Assembly (NCBI GenBank): GCA_934101625.1
Contig: CAKORV010000025.1
Span: 1-17,781 of the forward strand
Direction of reading: 5' to 3'
DNA: 17,781 nucleotides
Origin: an uncultured Bacilli bacterium
GTDB taxonomy: Bacteria > Bacillota_I > Bacilli_A > RF39 > UBA660
Shown: piece after piece, positions 1 to 6,863 of the stretch
Layout: the number at the start of each line of letters is the position of its first letter
How positions within the stretch are numbered: the stretch's first letter is position 1
Translations under genes and position numbers: made by a program
Notes under the pieces: generated by a model
What the model saw: only the letters and a program-made list of their open reading frames with translations
Database searches by the model: none
Told to the model about the DNA's origin: nothing

Positions 1-58
1 TATAACAAGTGATGAAAATATTTGTGAATATTTAGGAGAAAGAAATGAACTATTATGA
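1..58 (+). CDS. 3' end of an upstream DUF1016/YhcG-family nuclease copy (partial)
   Basis: The frame beginning at base 2 encodes the last 18 residues of the same C-terminus as the intact copy that follows (ITSDENICEYLGERNELL), with TGA at 56-58. The coding sequence enters from outside the window. The end of this copy overlaps the start of the next by 14 bases. The same junction sequence recurs at 947-1004, which shows that the genes are a head-to-tail tandem array. Only the tail is visible, so it cannot be said whether the upstream copy is intact. Confidence 0.8.
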   Translation, partial: ITSDENICEYLGERNELL

Positions 59-1004
59 TGAAATAAAAAATATATTAGTAGATAATATAATTGGAAGAAA
101 AGTAAGAGAATATAAAAGTAATCAAAAAGATTTGGAAGGATACTATAATGTAGGTAAATTACTTATAGAAGCCCAAGGTGGAGAAGCAAGAGCTAAGTAT
201 GGTAATCAACTTATCAAAGAATATTCTGAGAGATTAACAAGTGAACTTGGAAAAGGATATACACCAACCAGATTAAAATATATGAGAGAATTTTACTTGT
301 TAATCAAAAAAAGTCCGACACTGTCGGACCAATTTAGAAGTATTAATATAACTTGGTCAAATATATGTGAAATACTAAGTTTAAAAGATGAAAAAGAGAT
401 AAAATATTACTTAAATATCTCAAATAAATTTAATTTATCGACAAGAGATTTAAGACAAAGAATTAAATTAAAAGAATATAATAGACTTGATGATGAAGTA
501 AAAGAAAAGCTATCTAAAAAAGAAGTAGTACCAATTAAAGATACAATACCTAATCCAGTAGTATTAAGTGGTTTAAAGTTTAAAGAAAAACTAACAGAGA
601 AAATACTTCAAAAATATATAGATGAAAATCCAGTTAAATTATGTGATGCACTAGGAGAAGGGTATACTTACGTAAAAAGTCAGTATAAAATTAAAATAGG
701 AAATAATTATAACTATATTGATGTCTTATTGTTTAATACAATTGATTTGAATTATGTTGTAGTAGAACTAAAAATAACAGAACTAAAGAAAGAGCATATT
801 GGTCAAATTCAAACATATATGAATTATATAGATTTAGAATTAAAGAAAGATTATCACAATAAAACTAATGGTATAATTCTGTGTAGACAAGATAATAAAT
901 GGTTAATAAAATATATAAATAGTGAAGAAATAAGAATAAGAAGGTTTATAACAAGTGATGAAAATATTTGTGAATATTTAGGAGAAAGAAATGAACTATT
1001 ATGA
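45..1004 (+). CDS. DUF1016/YhcG-family PD-(D/E)XK nuclease
   Basis: A 319-residue protein with the two-part layout of the DUF1016 (YhcG) family. The N-terminal helical domain (about 10-150) contains the segments YYNVGKLLIEAQ and NITWSNICEIL, the counterpart of the family's L-S-W-S-H motif. The C-terminal nuclease domain (about 170-310) has the core D226, E241-x-K243 and Q254. Family members are predicted nucleases that associate with mobile elements, restriction loci or defence loci; the exact function here is unknown. The ATG at 45 lies in the GAGAAAG-containing tail of the upstream copy, and translation is probably coupled across the 14-base overlap. Codons 90-95 contain a perfect 17-bp palindrome (313-329). 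A degenerate third copy follows directly. Family assignment is confident; function is not. Confidence 0.85.
   Translation: MNYYDEIKNILVDNIIGRKVREYKSNQKDLEGYYNVGKLLIEAQGGEARAKYGNQLIKEYSERLTSELGKGYTPTRLKYMREFYLLIKKSPTLSDQFRSINITWSNICEILSLKDEKEIKYYLNISNKFNLSTRDLRQRIKLKEYNRLDDEVKEKLSKKEVVPIKDTIPNPVVLSGLKFKEKLTEKILQKYIDENPVKLCDALGEGYTYVKSQYKIKIGNNYNYIDVLLFNTIDLNYVVVELKITELKKEHIGQIQTYMNYIDLELKKDYHNKTNGIILCRQDNKWLIKYINSEEIRIRRFITSDENICEYLGERNELL
313..329. repeat. 17-bp perfect palindrome inside the DUF1016 gene
   Basis: GTCCGACA-C-TGTCGGAC, two 8-bp arms around one base. It begins at the second base of codon 90 and encodes part of SPTLSDQ. It is strikingly GC-rich for this genome. A different palindrome of identical size sits at the same codon of the next copy (1259-1275). 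It could be an operator, an RNA hairpin or a recombination site. Confidence 0.85.
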
Positions 1005-1353
1005 TGAAATAAAAAATATATTAATAGATAATATAATTGGAAGAAAAGTAAGAGAATATAAAAGTAATTAAAAAGATTTAGAAGAATATTATAATGTAGG
1101 AAAATTACTTATAGAAGCACAAGACGGAGAAGCAAGAGCTAAGTATGGTAATCAACTTATTAAAGAATATTCTGAGAGATTAACAAGTGAACTTGGTAAA
1201 GGGTTTTCTACCAGAAGTTTAAAATATATGAGAAAGTTTTATTTAGTTTGTCAAAAAGGGCAATCATTGATTGCCTTATTCATAAAATATAATATATCTT
1301 GGACATTTATTACAAAACTTTTAATATCACCTGGTCAAACAAATATAAAATAA
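991..1353 (+). pseudogene. Broken, truncated copy of the DUF1016 nuclease gene
   Basis: The third tandem copy starts at ATG 991 and is almost identical in DNA to the intact copy for the first 25 or so codons. At codon 27 the CAA (Gln) of the intact gene is TAA (1069-1071). The frame stays open beyond that stop to TAA 1351-1353 and still resembles the N-terminal domain (LKYMRKFYLVCQK, then YNISWTFITKLL). The nuclease domain is missing altogether. After codon 90 or so the protein diverges from the intact copy more than before it. Reinitiation is possible but unsupported. Loss by mutation plus deletion is the simplest reading; a read error at 1069 would restore only the N-terminal domain. Confidence 0.8.
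1259..1275. repeat. 17-bp perfect palindrome inside the broken DUF1016 copy
   Basis: GGCAATCA-T-TGATTGCC, again 8-bp arms around one base. It starts at the second base of codon 90, the same coordinate as the palindrome of the intact copy, but with unrelated bases. Confidence 0.85.
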
Positions 1354-1443
1354 ATAAGTAATTCTTCAAAAAGCATTATGAATACATTATAATAACTAAT
1401 AAACTAAGATATACATATAATTTACAATTTATAAATTAATTAA

Positions 1444-1472
1444 TAGACTTTATTATTTTAATTTGCTATAAT
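1444..1472 (+). promoter_or_regulatory. SigA promoter of the small RNA before tcdA
   Basis: TAGACT (1444-1449), 17-base spacer, TATAAT (1467-1472) with an extended TG at 1464-1465, preceded by very AT-rich DNA that could act as an UP element. Predicted transcription start is near 1479. Confidence 0.7.
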
Positions 1473-1478
1473 TAAATT

Positions 1479-1615
1479 ACCAAGATGAGGTGTCTTAAAT
1501 AAACCGACAAATAAGTAATTTGGAGACCTAATTAGTTAATGGTGTTGAAAACTTCCTAAGAAGGATCCTAAAATTAACTATGTGGACTACCACCTCGCGA
1601 GTAGCGAGTTTTATT
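1479..1615 (+). ncRNA. Structured small RNA upstream of tcdA, candidate 6S RNA
   Basis: No ORF fits this stretch, but it has a promoter, paired elements and a terminator. Seen helices are GAGGTG (1487-1492) with CACCTC (1591-1596), TAGTTAAT (1533-1540) with ATTAACTA (1573-1580), and an inner TCCT/AGGA hairpin near 1554-1565. A closing stem, an open middle and a distal stem is the general plan of 6S RNA. In B. subtilis the 6S-1 RNA gene (bsrA) lies in the aspS-yrvM interval, and yrvM is tcdA, so the position matches. Against this, about 135 nt is short for 6S RNA, and the closing stem shares bases with the terminator, as in an attenuator. A cis-acting leader of tcdA is the alternative. A small RNA is likely; its identity as 6S is uncertain. 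Confidence 0.55.
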
Positions 1616-1616
1616 T
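1594..1616 (+). terminator. Intrinsic terminator of the small RNA
   Basis: CTCGC (1594-1598), loop GAGTA, GCGAG (1604-1608), then TTTTATTT. The stem is short but GC-only in an AT-rich setting. Its 5' arm overlaps the 3' arm of the putative closing helix of the RNA. Confidence 0.65.
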
Positions 1617-1650
1617 ATTCACTTTACTTGGTTTTATTATGGAGAGAAAT

Positions 1651-2319
1651 ATGAATTTAAATAGATTAGAATTATTAATTGGAAAAGATAGCTTAGAAAA
1701 AATTAAAAAATTAAAAATACTTATAGTTGGATTAGGTGGAGTGGGTGGTTATACATTCGAAACTCTTGTTAGATCGGGTATAGAAAACATTACAATAGTG
1801 GATTTTGATAAAGTAGATGAAACAAATTTAAATAGACAAATCTTAACTAATTCAAATAATATAGGTAAATATAAAACAGAAGTTGCATTAGAAAGAGCTT
1901 TATTAATAAATAAGAATGTAAATATAAACAAGTTAAATATATTTTTAAATAAAGATAACATAGATGAATTAAATATTAATCAGTATGATTATATTGTAGA
2001 TGCATGTGATTCATTAGATACTAAAGAACTATTAATGAATTATTCATATAAATATAAAATTAAATTAATTAGTTCAATGGGTACTGCTAAAAAGATGGAT
2101 GCAACCAAGTTAGAAATAACAACTCTTAATAAAACTAGTTATGATGCACTTGCGAAATTACTTAGAAAAAGAATAGATAAGAAAATACAAAATAAAATTA
2201 TTGTTGTATCTAGTACTGAAAAACCAAAAGATATAAAATCATTAGGAAGCAATAGTTATGTACCAGCTATGTCTGGAATACTAATGACAAATTATATTAT
2301 TAATGATGCTTTAAAATGA
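1651..2319 (+). CDS. tcdA: tRNA threonylcarbamoyladenosine dehydratase (ThiF/MoeB-like E1 enzyme)
   Basis: A cytoplasmic E1-like enzyme that uses ATP to cyclise N6-threonylcarbamoyladenosine at position 37 of ANN-decoding tRNAs to ct6A. The 222-residue product has the nucleotide-binding glycine loop GLGGVGG (27-33), the adenylate-handling D-x-D...N-x-NRQ set (51-63), the acidic D117-D120 region (VDACDSLDTK), and the TcdA-typical GS-N-SYVPA-SG (199-209). The start is ATG 1651 because GGAGAG lies 5-10 bases before it. The reading frame is open further upstream, to 1582, but that would run back across the terminator of the small RNA. No clear promoter is seen between that terminator and the gene, so readthrough from upstream is possible. 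The residues after the glycine loop separate it from ThiF and MoeB. Confidence 0.88.
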   Translation: MNLNRLELLIGKDSLEKIKKLKILIVGLGGVGGYTFETLVRSGIENITIVDFDKVDETNLNRQILTNSNNIGKYKTEVALERALLINKNVNINKLNIFLNKDNIDELNINQYDYIVDACDSLDTKELLMNYSYKYKIKLISSMGTAKKMDATKLEITTLNKTSYDALAKLLRKRIDKKIQNKIIVVSSTEKPKDIKSLGSNSYVPAMSGILMTNYIINDALK

Positions 2320-2379
2320 TTAAAAAATTTACTTTTAATTACATTTATGATATTATGAACTTAGTAAAACAAGCTGAAT

Positions 2380-2408
2380 TTGACAAGTGTGTATAAATAT
2401 GGTACAAT
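2380..2408 (+). promoter_or_regulatory. Consensus SigA promoter
   Basis: TTGACA (2380-2385), 17-base spacer, TACAAT (2403-2408). It drives the hypothetical gene at 2430 with a leader of about 15 bases that contains AAGGGGGA. Confidence 0.85.
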
Positions 2409-2429
2409 CTAATTACTAAGGGGGATCGT

Positions 2430-3194
2430 ATGAATAAAAAAGAAGTTAATAGATATACATTAGGTATTATAGAAAAAATAGAAACTAGAAAACTACATGA
2501 TAGGTTTGAATTGGGGGAATTATTAAATAATATACAAAAATATAATAGTAATCCTAAAAATCCTTACTATTTAGGAAAAGTTAGAATATTAGGAAGTGGA
2601 GTAGTTGAATTTAAAAAATATAAAAAAATAACTGAACCATCTACTTTAGAAAAAATAGATATGCTAACAACTATGTATAAAAATGAAAGTGCTTTAAAGA
2701 AAGCTTATAATATAAAACCTAATAATACACATAGAATAGAAATACTATATAGATTTAATAAAGATATAAGGACTTTACCAATAATATATAAAGAATCTAA
2801 ATCTTATATAGATAGAAATTTCTTAAAACAATATGTTAATAATACATTTGCTGTTACTCCAGATTTATTATCAAATATATTAGATAGTGAACAAATTGAA
2901 GGTGCTTGTAGAACTAATAGAGATGAATATGATAATTTATTTGCTTTAAGAGAACAATTAAAATATAACCCTAATGCAGACATATCTAGATTTAGTAGAT
3001 TTTATTCTTCATTTATAACTCAAGGTGGTAAATTTAATTATTTTAATTTTAGATTACTAGCAGTAGAGTTTATGGAACAAGATAATTTAAAATTTAAAGT
3101 TGAAGAACCAGAACAACTAATAATGAAAGAATTAGAACTACTAGAAGAAAAAGAAAAATATGAAGATGCAAAATTAAAATTAACTGAGTACTAA
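2430..3194 (+). CDS. Hypothetical protein of unknown function
   Basis: I do not recognise this 254-residue protein. It has no signal peptide and no membrane segment, so it should be cytoplasmic. It is rich in Lys, Tyr, Asn and Glu. The last 35 residues or so (EEPEQLIMKELELLEEKEKYEDAKLK region) should form a charged helix or coiled coil, which suggests a partner or self-association. A central stretch with many aromatic residues (FSRFYSSFITQGGKFNYFNFRLLAVEF, quoted here by its ends FSRFY and LLAVEF, about 188-214) looks like a packed helical core. The start at 2430 is fixed by the strong AAGGGGGA site and the consensus promoter. A terminator follows the stop directly, so the gene is a single transcription unit. 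A constitutive, vegetative role is a guess from the SigA promoter alone. Confidence 0.8.
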   Translation: MNKKEVNRYTLGIIEKIETRKLHDRFELGELLNNIQKYNSNPKNPYYLGKVRILGSGVVEFKKYKKITEPSTLEKIDMLTTMYKNESALKKAYNIKPNNTHRIEILYRFNKDIRTLPIIYKESKSYIDRNFLKQYVNNTFAVTPDLLSNILDSEQIEGACRTNRDEYDNLFALREQLKYNPNADISRFSRFYSSFITQGGKFNYFNFRLLAVEFMEQDNLKFKVEEPEQLIMKELELLEEKEKYEDAKLKLTEY

Positions 3195-3223
3195 AAAACG
3201 ACAAAAATCTTGTCGTTTTTTTT
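3194..3223 (+). terminator. Intrinsic terminator after the hypothetical gene
   Basis: AAAAACGACAA (3194-3204), loop AAATC, TTGTCGTTTTT (3210-3220), then more T. It is a perfect 11-bp stem that begins at the stop codon. Its arms contain TTTGTCG-like sequences that resemble Spo0A boxes (see findings). Confidence 0.9.
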
Positions 3224-3245
3224 ATATAATATATTTGGTGATTAT

Positions 3246-4034
3246 ATGAAGATATATATTGACCTAGTATTATTTCTTAATTTTGCATTTGATTTTATAT
3301 TACTTATCACTACTTCTATTTTATTAAAAAGAAATACTAAATTAATAAGAATATTCTTAGGTTCTTTGATAGGTAGTATAACTATAATAATATTATTTAT
3401 TCCATTTACTACAATATCATTATTTATTATGAAAATTATATTAAGTATATTAATAATAATTATTACATTTGGATTTAAAGATATTAAATATACTTTAAAT
3501 AATTTATTCTATTTTTATATTACTAGCATAATATTAGGTGGATTTATGTATTATTTAAATATAGAATTTAGTTATAAAAATATAGGAATAGTATTTTATC
3601 ATAAAGGAATAGGTACTAATTATATATTTGTATTATTGATAAGTCCTATAATATTATTTATATATACTAAACAAATGAAAAAATATAAAATAAATAATAC
3701 ATTACATCATAAAGTAGATTTATATATAAATAATGAAATTATAAATTTAAATGGATTAATGGATACAGGAAACACCCTATTAGAGCCTTATAATAATAAA
3801 AAAATAATAATAGTATATGATAAAAGATTAAATGAATTAGTAAATGAAAATAATTTCTTTTTAGTACCTATAGATAGTGTAAATAATCATATATTATTAA
3901 AATGTATAAAAGTAGATAAAGTATTTATTGAAGGATTAGGAATAAGAAAAGATGTTGTTGTAGGATTATCAAATGAAAGAATAAAAAGAAATAATATTAA
4001 TTGTATATTAAATTATTTATTGATGGAGGGATAA
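3246..4034 (+). CDS. spoIIGA: Sporulation sigma-E factor-processing peptidase SpoIIGA
   Basis: Membrane aspartic protease of the mother cell that removes the pro-sequence of pro-sigma E once signalled from the forespore side (SpoIIR in known systems). The 262-residue protein has about five N-terminal membrane helices (within 5-140) and a C-terminal soluble protease domain with the active-site loop DTGN at D173-N176 (family D-S/T-G-N), followed by LLEPY. The start is placed at ATG 3246, with GGTG six bases before. An upstream in-frame ATG at 3210 lies inside the terminator hairpin and has no ribosome site. The stop at 4032-4034 touches the next start, so spoIIGA and sigE are translationally coupled, as is usual for this pair. 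Confidence 0.93.
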   Translation: MKIYIDLVLFLNFAFDFILLITTSILLKRNTKLIRIFLGSLIGSITIIILFIPFTTISLFIMKIILSILIIIITFGFKDIKYTLNNLFYFYITSIILGGFMYYLNIEFSYKNIGIVFYHKGIGTNYIFVLLISPIILFIYTKQMKKYKINNTLHHKVDLYINNEIINLNGLMDTGNTLLEPYNNKKIIIVYDKRLNELVNENNFFLVPIDSVNNHILLKCIKVDKVFIEGLGIRKDVVVGLSNERIKRNNINCILNYLLMEG

Positions 4035-4036
4035 TG

Positions 4037-4723
4037 ATGAAATTGTTGGAATTATTAAGAAAGTTATTTAGTAAAGAAAATAAGTGTTTTTATTTAGGAA
4101 GTACTGATATACTTCCACCACCTTTAGAGAAAGAAATAGAAGAAGAATTAGTAATTAGAAGTAATAATGGTGATATGGATGCAAGAAATAAGTTAATTGA
4201 ACATAATTTAAGATTAGTAGTATTTTTAGCTAAAAAGTATGATAATACAATGTATGATTTAGAAGATTTAGTTAGTATTGGGACAATTGGATTAATTAAA
4301 GGAGTAAAAACTTATAAATTAGATAAGAATATAAAATTAGCTACTTATGCTAGTAGATGTATTGATAATGAAATATTAATGTTTTTAAGAAAGAATAAAA
4401 GAAGAAAAGTAGAAGTTAGTTTTGAAGATTCTATTAATTTAGATAGTGATGGTAATGAATTACATTTAGAAGATGTATTGGGAACAGAAGATAATATTGT
4501 AGAAAAGTCTTATGAAGATGAAGTAGATAAAATATTATTATTTAATGAAATAAGAAAGTTAAATAAAAGAGATAGAGATATTTTAATACTTAGATATGGA
4601 CTTAATAATAGTGAAGAATATACACAGAAAGAAGTAGCGGATATGTTAAATATAAGTCAAAGTTATATAAGTAGAATAGAAAAGAAAGCAATAAAAAAAC
4701 TAAAGGATTTAATGAAAGTTTAA
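4037..4723 (+). CDS. sigE: RNA polymerase sporulation sigma factor SigE (pro-sigma E)
   Basis: First mother-cell sigma factor of sporulation. The 228-residue product begins with a basic, amphipathic pro-sequence (MKLLELLRKLFSKENK) that SpoIIGA would remove near residues 16-20, then the SigE-typical YLGSTDILPPPL. Region 2 (about 48-120) has NLRLVVFLAKKY, DLEDLVSIGTIGLIK, LATYASRCIDNEILM. Region 4 (about 165-225) has RDILILRYGLN and the helix-turn-helix TQKEVADMLNISQSYISRIE. Of the two start options, ATG 4037 gives GGAGGG a spacing of six bases, while ATG 4034 would give three. Close relatives put sigG directly after sigE; here about 3.9 kb of accessory DNA intervenes. Confidence 0.95.
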   Translation: MKLLELLRKLFSKENKCFYLGSTDILPPPLEKEIEEELVIRSNNGDMDARNKLIEHNLRLVVFLAKKYDNTMYDLEDLVSIGTIGLIKGVKTYKLDKNIKLATYASRCIDNEILMFLRKNKRRKVEVSFEDSINLDSDGNELHLEDVLGTEDNIVEKSYEDEVDKILLFNEIRKLNKRDRDILILRYGLNNSEEYTQKEVADMLNISQSYISRIEKKAIKKLKDLMKV

Positions 4724-4741
4724 ATCCTTTAGTTTTTTATT
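4700..4741. terminator. Bidirectional terminator between sigE and the XRE gene
   Basis: CTAAAGGATTTAA (4700-4712), seven-base loop, TTAAATCCTTTAG (4720-4732), then TTTTTTATT. The 13-bp stem starts inside the last codons of sigE. A-run before it serves as the T-run for the convergent minus-strand gene, whose stop is at 4729-4731. Confidence 0.85.
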
Positions 4742-4986
4742 AAATATTTTTTATCTATGTTACTTTTAGCATATGGTTTTCTTATATCAGTTCTATATAA
4801 AATATAATCTATACTTGTATTATAAAAATTAGCTAACTTCTTTAATACATCAGTAGAAATATCAATAGTACCTACTTCATACTTAGAATATCCTGTTTGA
4901 CTCATATTTAAATACTTAGCAATATCTCTTTGTAATAAATCTTTTTCTTCTCTTAAATCTTTAAGTCTATTTATAATATACCTCAT
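4729..4986 (-). CDS. XRE-family helix-turn-helix transcriptional regulator
   Basis: An 85-residue Cro/CI-type DNA-binding protein. The domain spans about residues 5-63: LKDLREEKDLLQRDIAKYLNMSQTGYSKYE is interrupted here as LKDLREEKDLLQ, then DIAKYLNMSQ and GYSKYEVG, then IDISTDVLKKLANFYNTSIDYIL. The last 20 residues are basic and probably unstructured. There is no effector domain, so it resembles small autoregulating repressors of mobile or variable loci. It is convergent with sigE and divergent from the surface-protein pair at 5087. The shared intergenic region contains a 15-bp palindrome over the promoter of that pair, its most obvious candidate operator. No good ribosome site precedes the ATG; a short-leader mRNA is possible. 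Confidence 0.85.
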   Translation of the reverse strand: MRYIINRLKDLREEKDLLQRDIAKYLNMSQTGYSKYEVGTIDISTDVLKKLANFYNTSIDYILYRTDIRKPYAKSNIDKKYLIKN

Positions 4987-5016
4987 AAAAAGAATATCAT
5001 AATAAGAAATGGGTTA

Positions 5017-5045
5017 TTGACTGGTAGTCTGAAATAGGTTATACT
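5017..5045 (+). promoter_or_regulatory. SigA promoter of the surface-protein pair
   Basis: TTGACT (5017-5022), 17-base spacer, TATACT (5040-5045). The -10 hexamer is the left end of the palindrome at 5040-5054. Confidence 0.8.
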
Positions 5046-5054
5046 TTAAGTATA
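5040..5054. promoter_or_regulatory. Putative operator palindrome, site 1
   Basis: TATACTT-T-AAGTATA, perfect 7-1-7 inverted repeat that covers the -10 element and start region, a classic repression site. The core ATACTTTAAGTAT recurs at 9715-9727 in the fic promoter. Confidence 0.65.
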
Positions 5055-5086
5055 AATATAAATAATAAAGGAAAGTAGGATTAATT

Positions 5087-6862
5087 ATGAAAGAAAAGAA
5101 ATATTTAATACTTGGGATATCAATGGTATTACTAACAATTATAGGTGTAACATTTGCTTATTTTTCAACAAATATAATAGGTGATAGAAAAAATATTACT
5201 GTTGATATGTCTGAATTAAAGATTATATTTAATAATGGAGATGATATAGTAGCTGAGAATTTTTACGCAGAAGATAATATTGATATAGTTAAGACGTTTA
5301 GTGTAGAGAATAAAACAAGAAATGAGTATAAGTATGATATTGTTATAGAAGATTTAGTAAATACTTTTGTTACTACTGGATTTTTAGTATATAAAATAAC
5401 TAGTGATGATGGTGGATACAACATGACTGAGTTTAGAGATGTACCAAAGTCAAATACAGAAACTAACGTTGGTTTAGTATATAATATTAGTATACCCGCG
5501 AAAGGAGTACATAATTATACCATAGAAGTTAAGTACATAAATAGCGAAAAAATAAATCAAAATGTTGACCAAGAAAAAACTTTAAGTGGCAAAATCTTTA
5601 TACAAAAGGGCACTGTCTTGTCTCTTAATGATGCAATTTTAAGAGATAATCCAACAATAAGTGAAAGAACGGATTTTAGTGTAACAAATACCGAAACTAC
5701 TACTGGAACATTATATAAAACAAATAAAACAGAAGATGGAAGTGATGTGTATTATTATTCAGGAAATACAATAAATAACTGGGTAAAGTTTGGTGAAGTA
5801 ACAAGAGCTTCTTGTACATATAATGGAGTAGAAGTAATATATGCAAATTTGACATCACAGATAATGAGAAATGTTGAATCAGAAAGTGAATGCATTTCAA
5901 CTAATATATGTAGTGTTACTGGGGATGATACAATATATGCAGTTGGGTTAACAGAGGAAGAATGTGGACAAGTAAAAGGCACATGGACAACAGATAAGGC
6001 AACTTATAACGGAATAATTGAAATTGGTATGTATTGGAGAATAATACGCACAAATGAGGATGGAAGTATAAAAATGCTGTATTCAGGAACTAGTCCAGAT
6101 ACAACAGATGCTAGTATAGGAGATGGTTCTGCATATAATAGTTCTGAAAACGATCCGATGTATGTAGGCTATATGTATGGAACAACGGGCTCATTAGCAA
6201 ATAATAGAACTAACGTGAATGATAGTAAAATAAAAGCTTATGTAGACGAATGGTATGAAAATAACTTATTAAATTATTATGATAAATATATAAGTAAATC
6301 TGCAATATATTGTAATGATAGGAGTGTGCAAAATAATAACTATTCTATATCAAGCGGGTTTGACTATGGTGCTTACACCAGATTAAGTAATTATACACCA
6401 ACATATAAATGTGGTGGAAACGGAAATAATGGATTATTTGAATCTATTCAGGCTATAGCTGATAAGTTTAGTGCAAGTACAGATGGTGGAGGAAATGGAC
6501 AGCTAAAATATCCAATAGCCTTAATGACCGCAGATGAAGTATCATTCGCAGGCGGAGTATGGCAAACAAACTTAACAAGCCCATATGCATGGTATTATAC
6601 AAATAGTCAAGGAGAATCAATCATGGATTATAGTGATTGGTACTCAATGTCTCCAAGACGGTGGACGGGTTCTTATGCTTTTGTTTCATCTGTTTGTGGC
6701 TCTGGCAATCCAGGATACATTTCCAATATAAGCACAAAGGATATGTATGCCGTTCGACCCGTAATTTCAATCTCTGAATGTGCTAAAGTAAAATCAGGGT
6801 CAGGTTTGCCATTTGATCCTTATGTGATAGATTACGATAATAGTTGTATAGGAGAAGTATAA
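5087..6862 (+). CDS. Surface/secreted protein with SipW-type signal peptide, paralogue 1
   Basis: A 591-residue secreted or wall-associated protein. Residues 1-27 are the signal class cut by SipW-type peptidases: basic MKEKK, a hydrophobic core, and GVTFAYFS (20-27). An N-terminal beta-rich domain follows (about 28-180), with a repeat of the layout found in TasA/camelysin-type proteins. A cysteine-containing middle follows (C243, C268, C272 region and EECGQ), then a C-terminal module (about 315-585) with MYWRIIR, LMTADEVSFAGG (479-490), YAWYYTNS, WYSMSPRRW and AVRPVISI. The last set resembles formylglycine-generating-enzyme/DUF6273-like folds; that is inference. GTAGGA lies six bases before ATG 5087. 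One base separates it from paralogue 2. Codons such as CCG, ACG and CGA are commoner than in neighbouring genes, suggesting a different history. Confidence 0.8.
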   Translation: MKEKKYLILGISMVLLTIIGVTFAYFSTNIIGDRKNITVDMSELKIIFNNGDDIVAENFYAEDNIDIVKTFSVENKTRNEYKYDIVIEDLVNTFVTTGFLVYKITSDDGGYNMTEFRDVPKSNTETNVGLVYNISIPAKGVHNYTIEVKYINSEKINQNVDQEKTLSGKIFIQKGTVLSLNDAILRDNPTISERTDFSVTNTETTTGTLYKTNKTEDGSDVYYYSGNTINNWVKFGEVTRASCTYNGVEVIYANLTSQIMRNVESESECISTNICSVTGDDTIYAVGLTEEECGQVKGTWTTDKATYNGIIEIGMYWRIIRTNEDGSIKMLYSGTSPDTTDASIGDGSAYNSSENDPMYVGYMYGTTGSLANNRTNVNDSKIKAYVDEWYENNLLNYYDKYISKSAIYCNDRSVQNNNYSISSGFDYGAYTRLSNYTPTYKCGGNGNNGLFESIQAIADKFSASTDGGGNGQLKYPIALMTADEVSFAGGVWQTNLTSPYAWYYTNSQGESIMDYSDWYSMSPRRWTGSYAFVSSVCGSGNPGYISNISTKDMYAVRPVISISECAKVKSGSGLPFDPYVIDYDNSCIGEV

Positions 6863-6863
6863 T

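Noticed and set aside
1582..1650. Longer N-terminus for TcdA
   Set aside because: It would begin inside the small RNA and its terminator, lacks a ribosome site, and adds residues before the conserved start of the family.
1749..1961. Minus-strand ORF inside tcdA
   Set aside because: Low-complexity translation opposite a conserved gene, with no start signals.
5700..5982. Minus-strand ORFs under the first surface protein
   Set aside because: No ribosome site or family signal; they are shadows of a well-supported gene.
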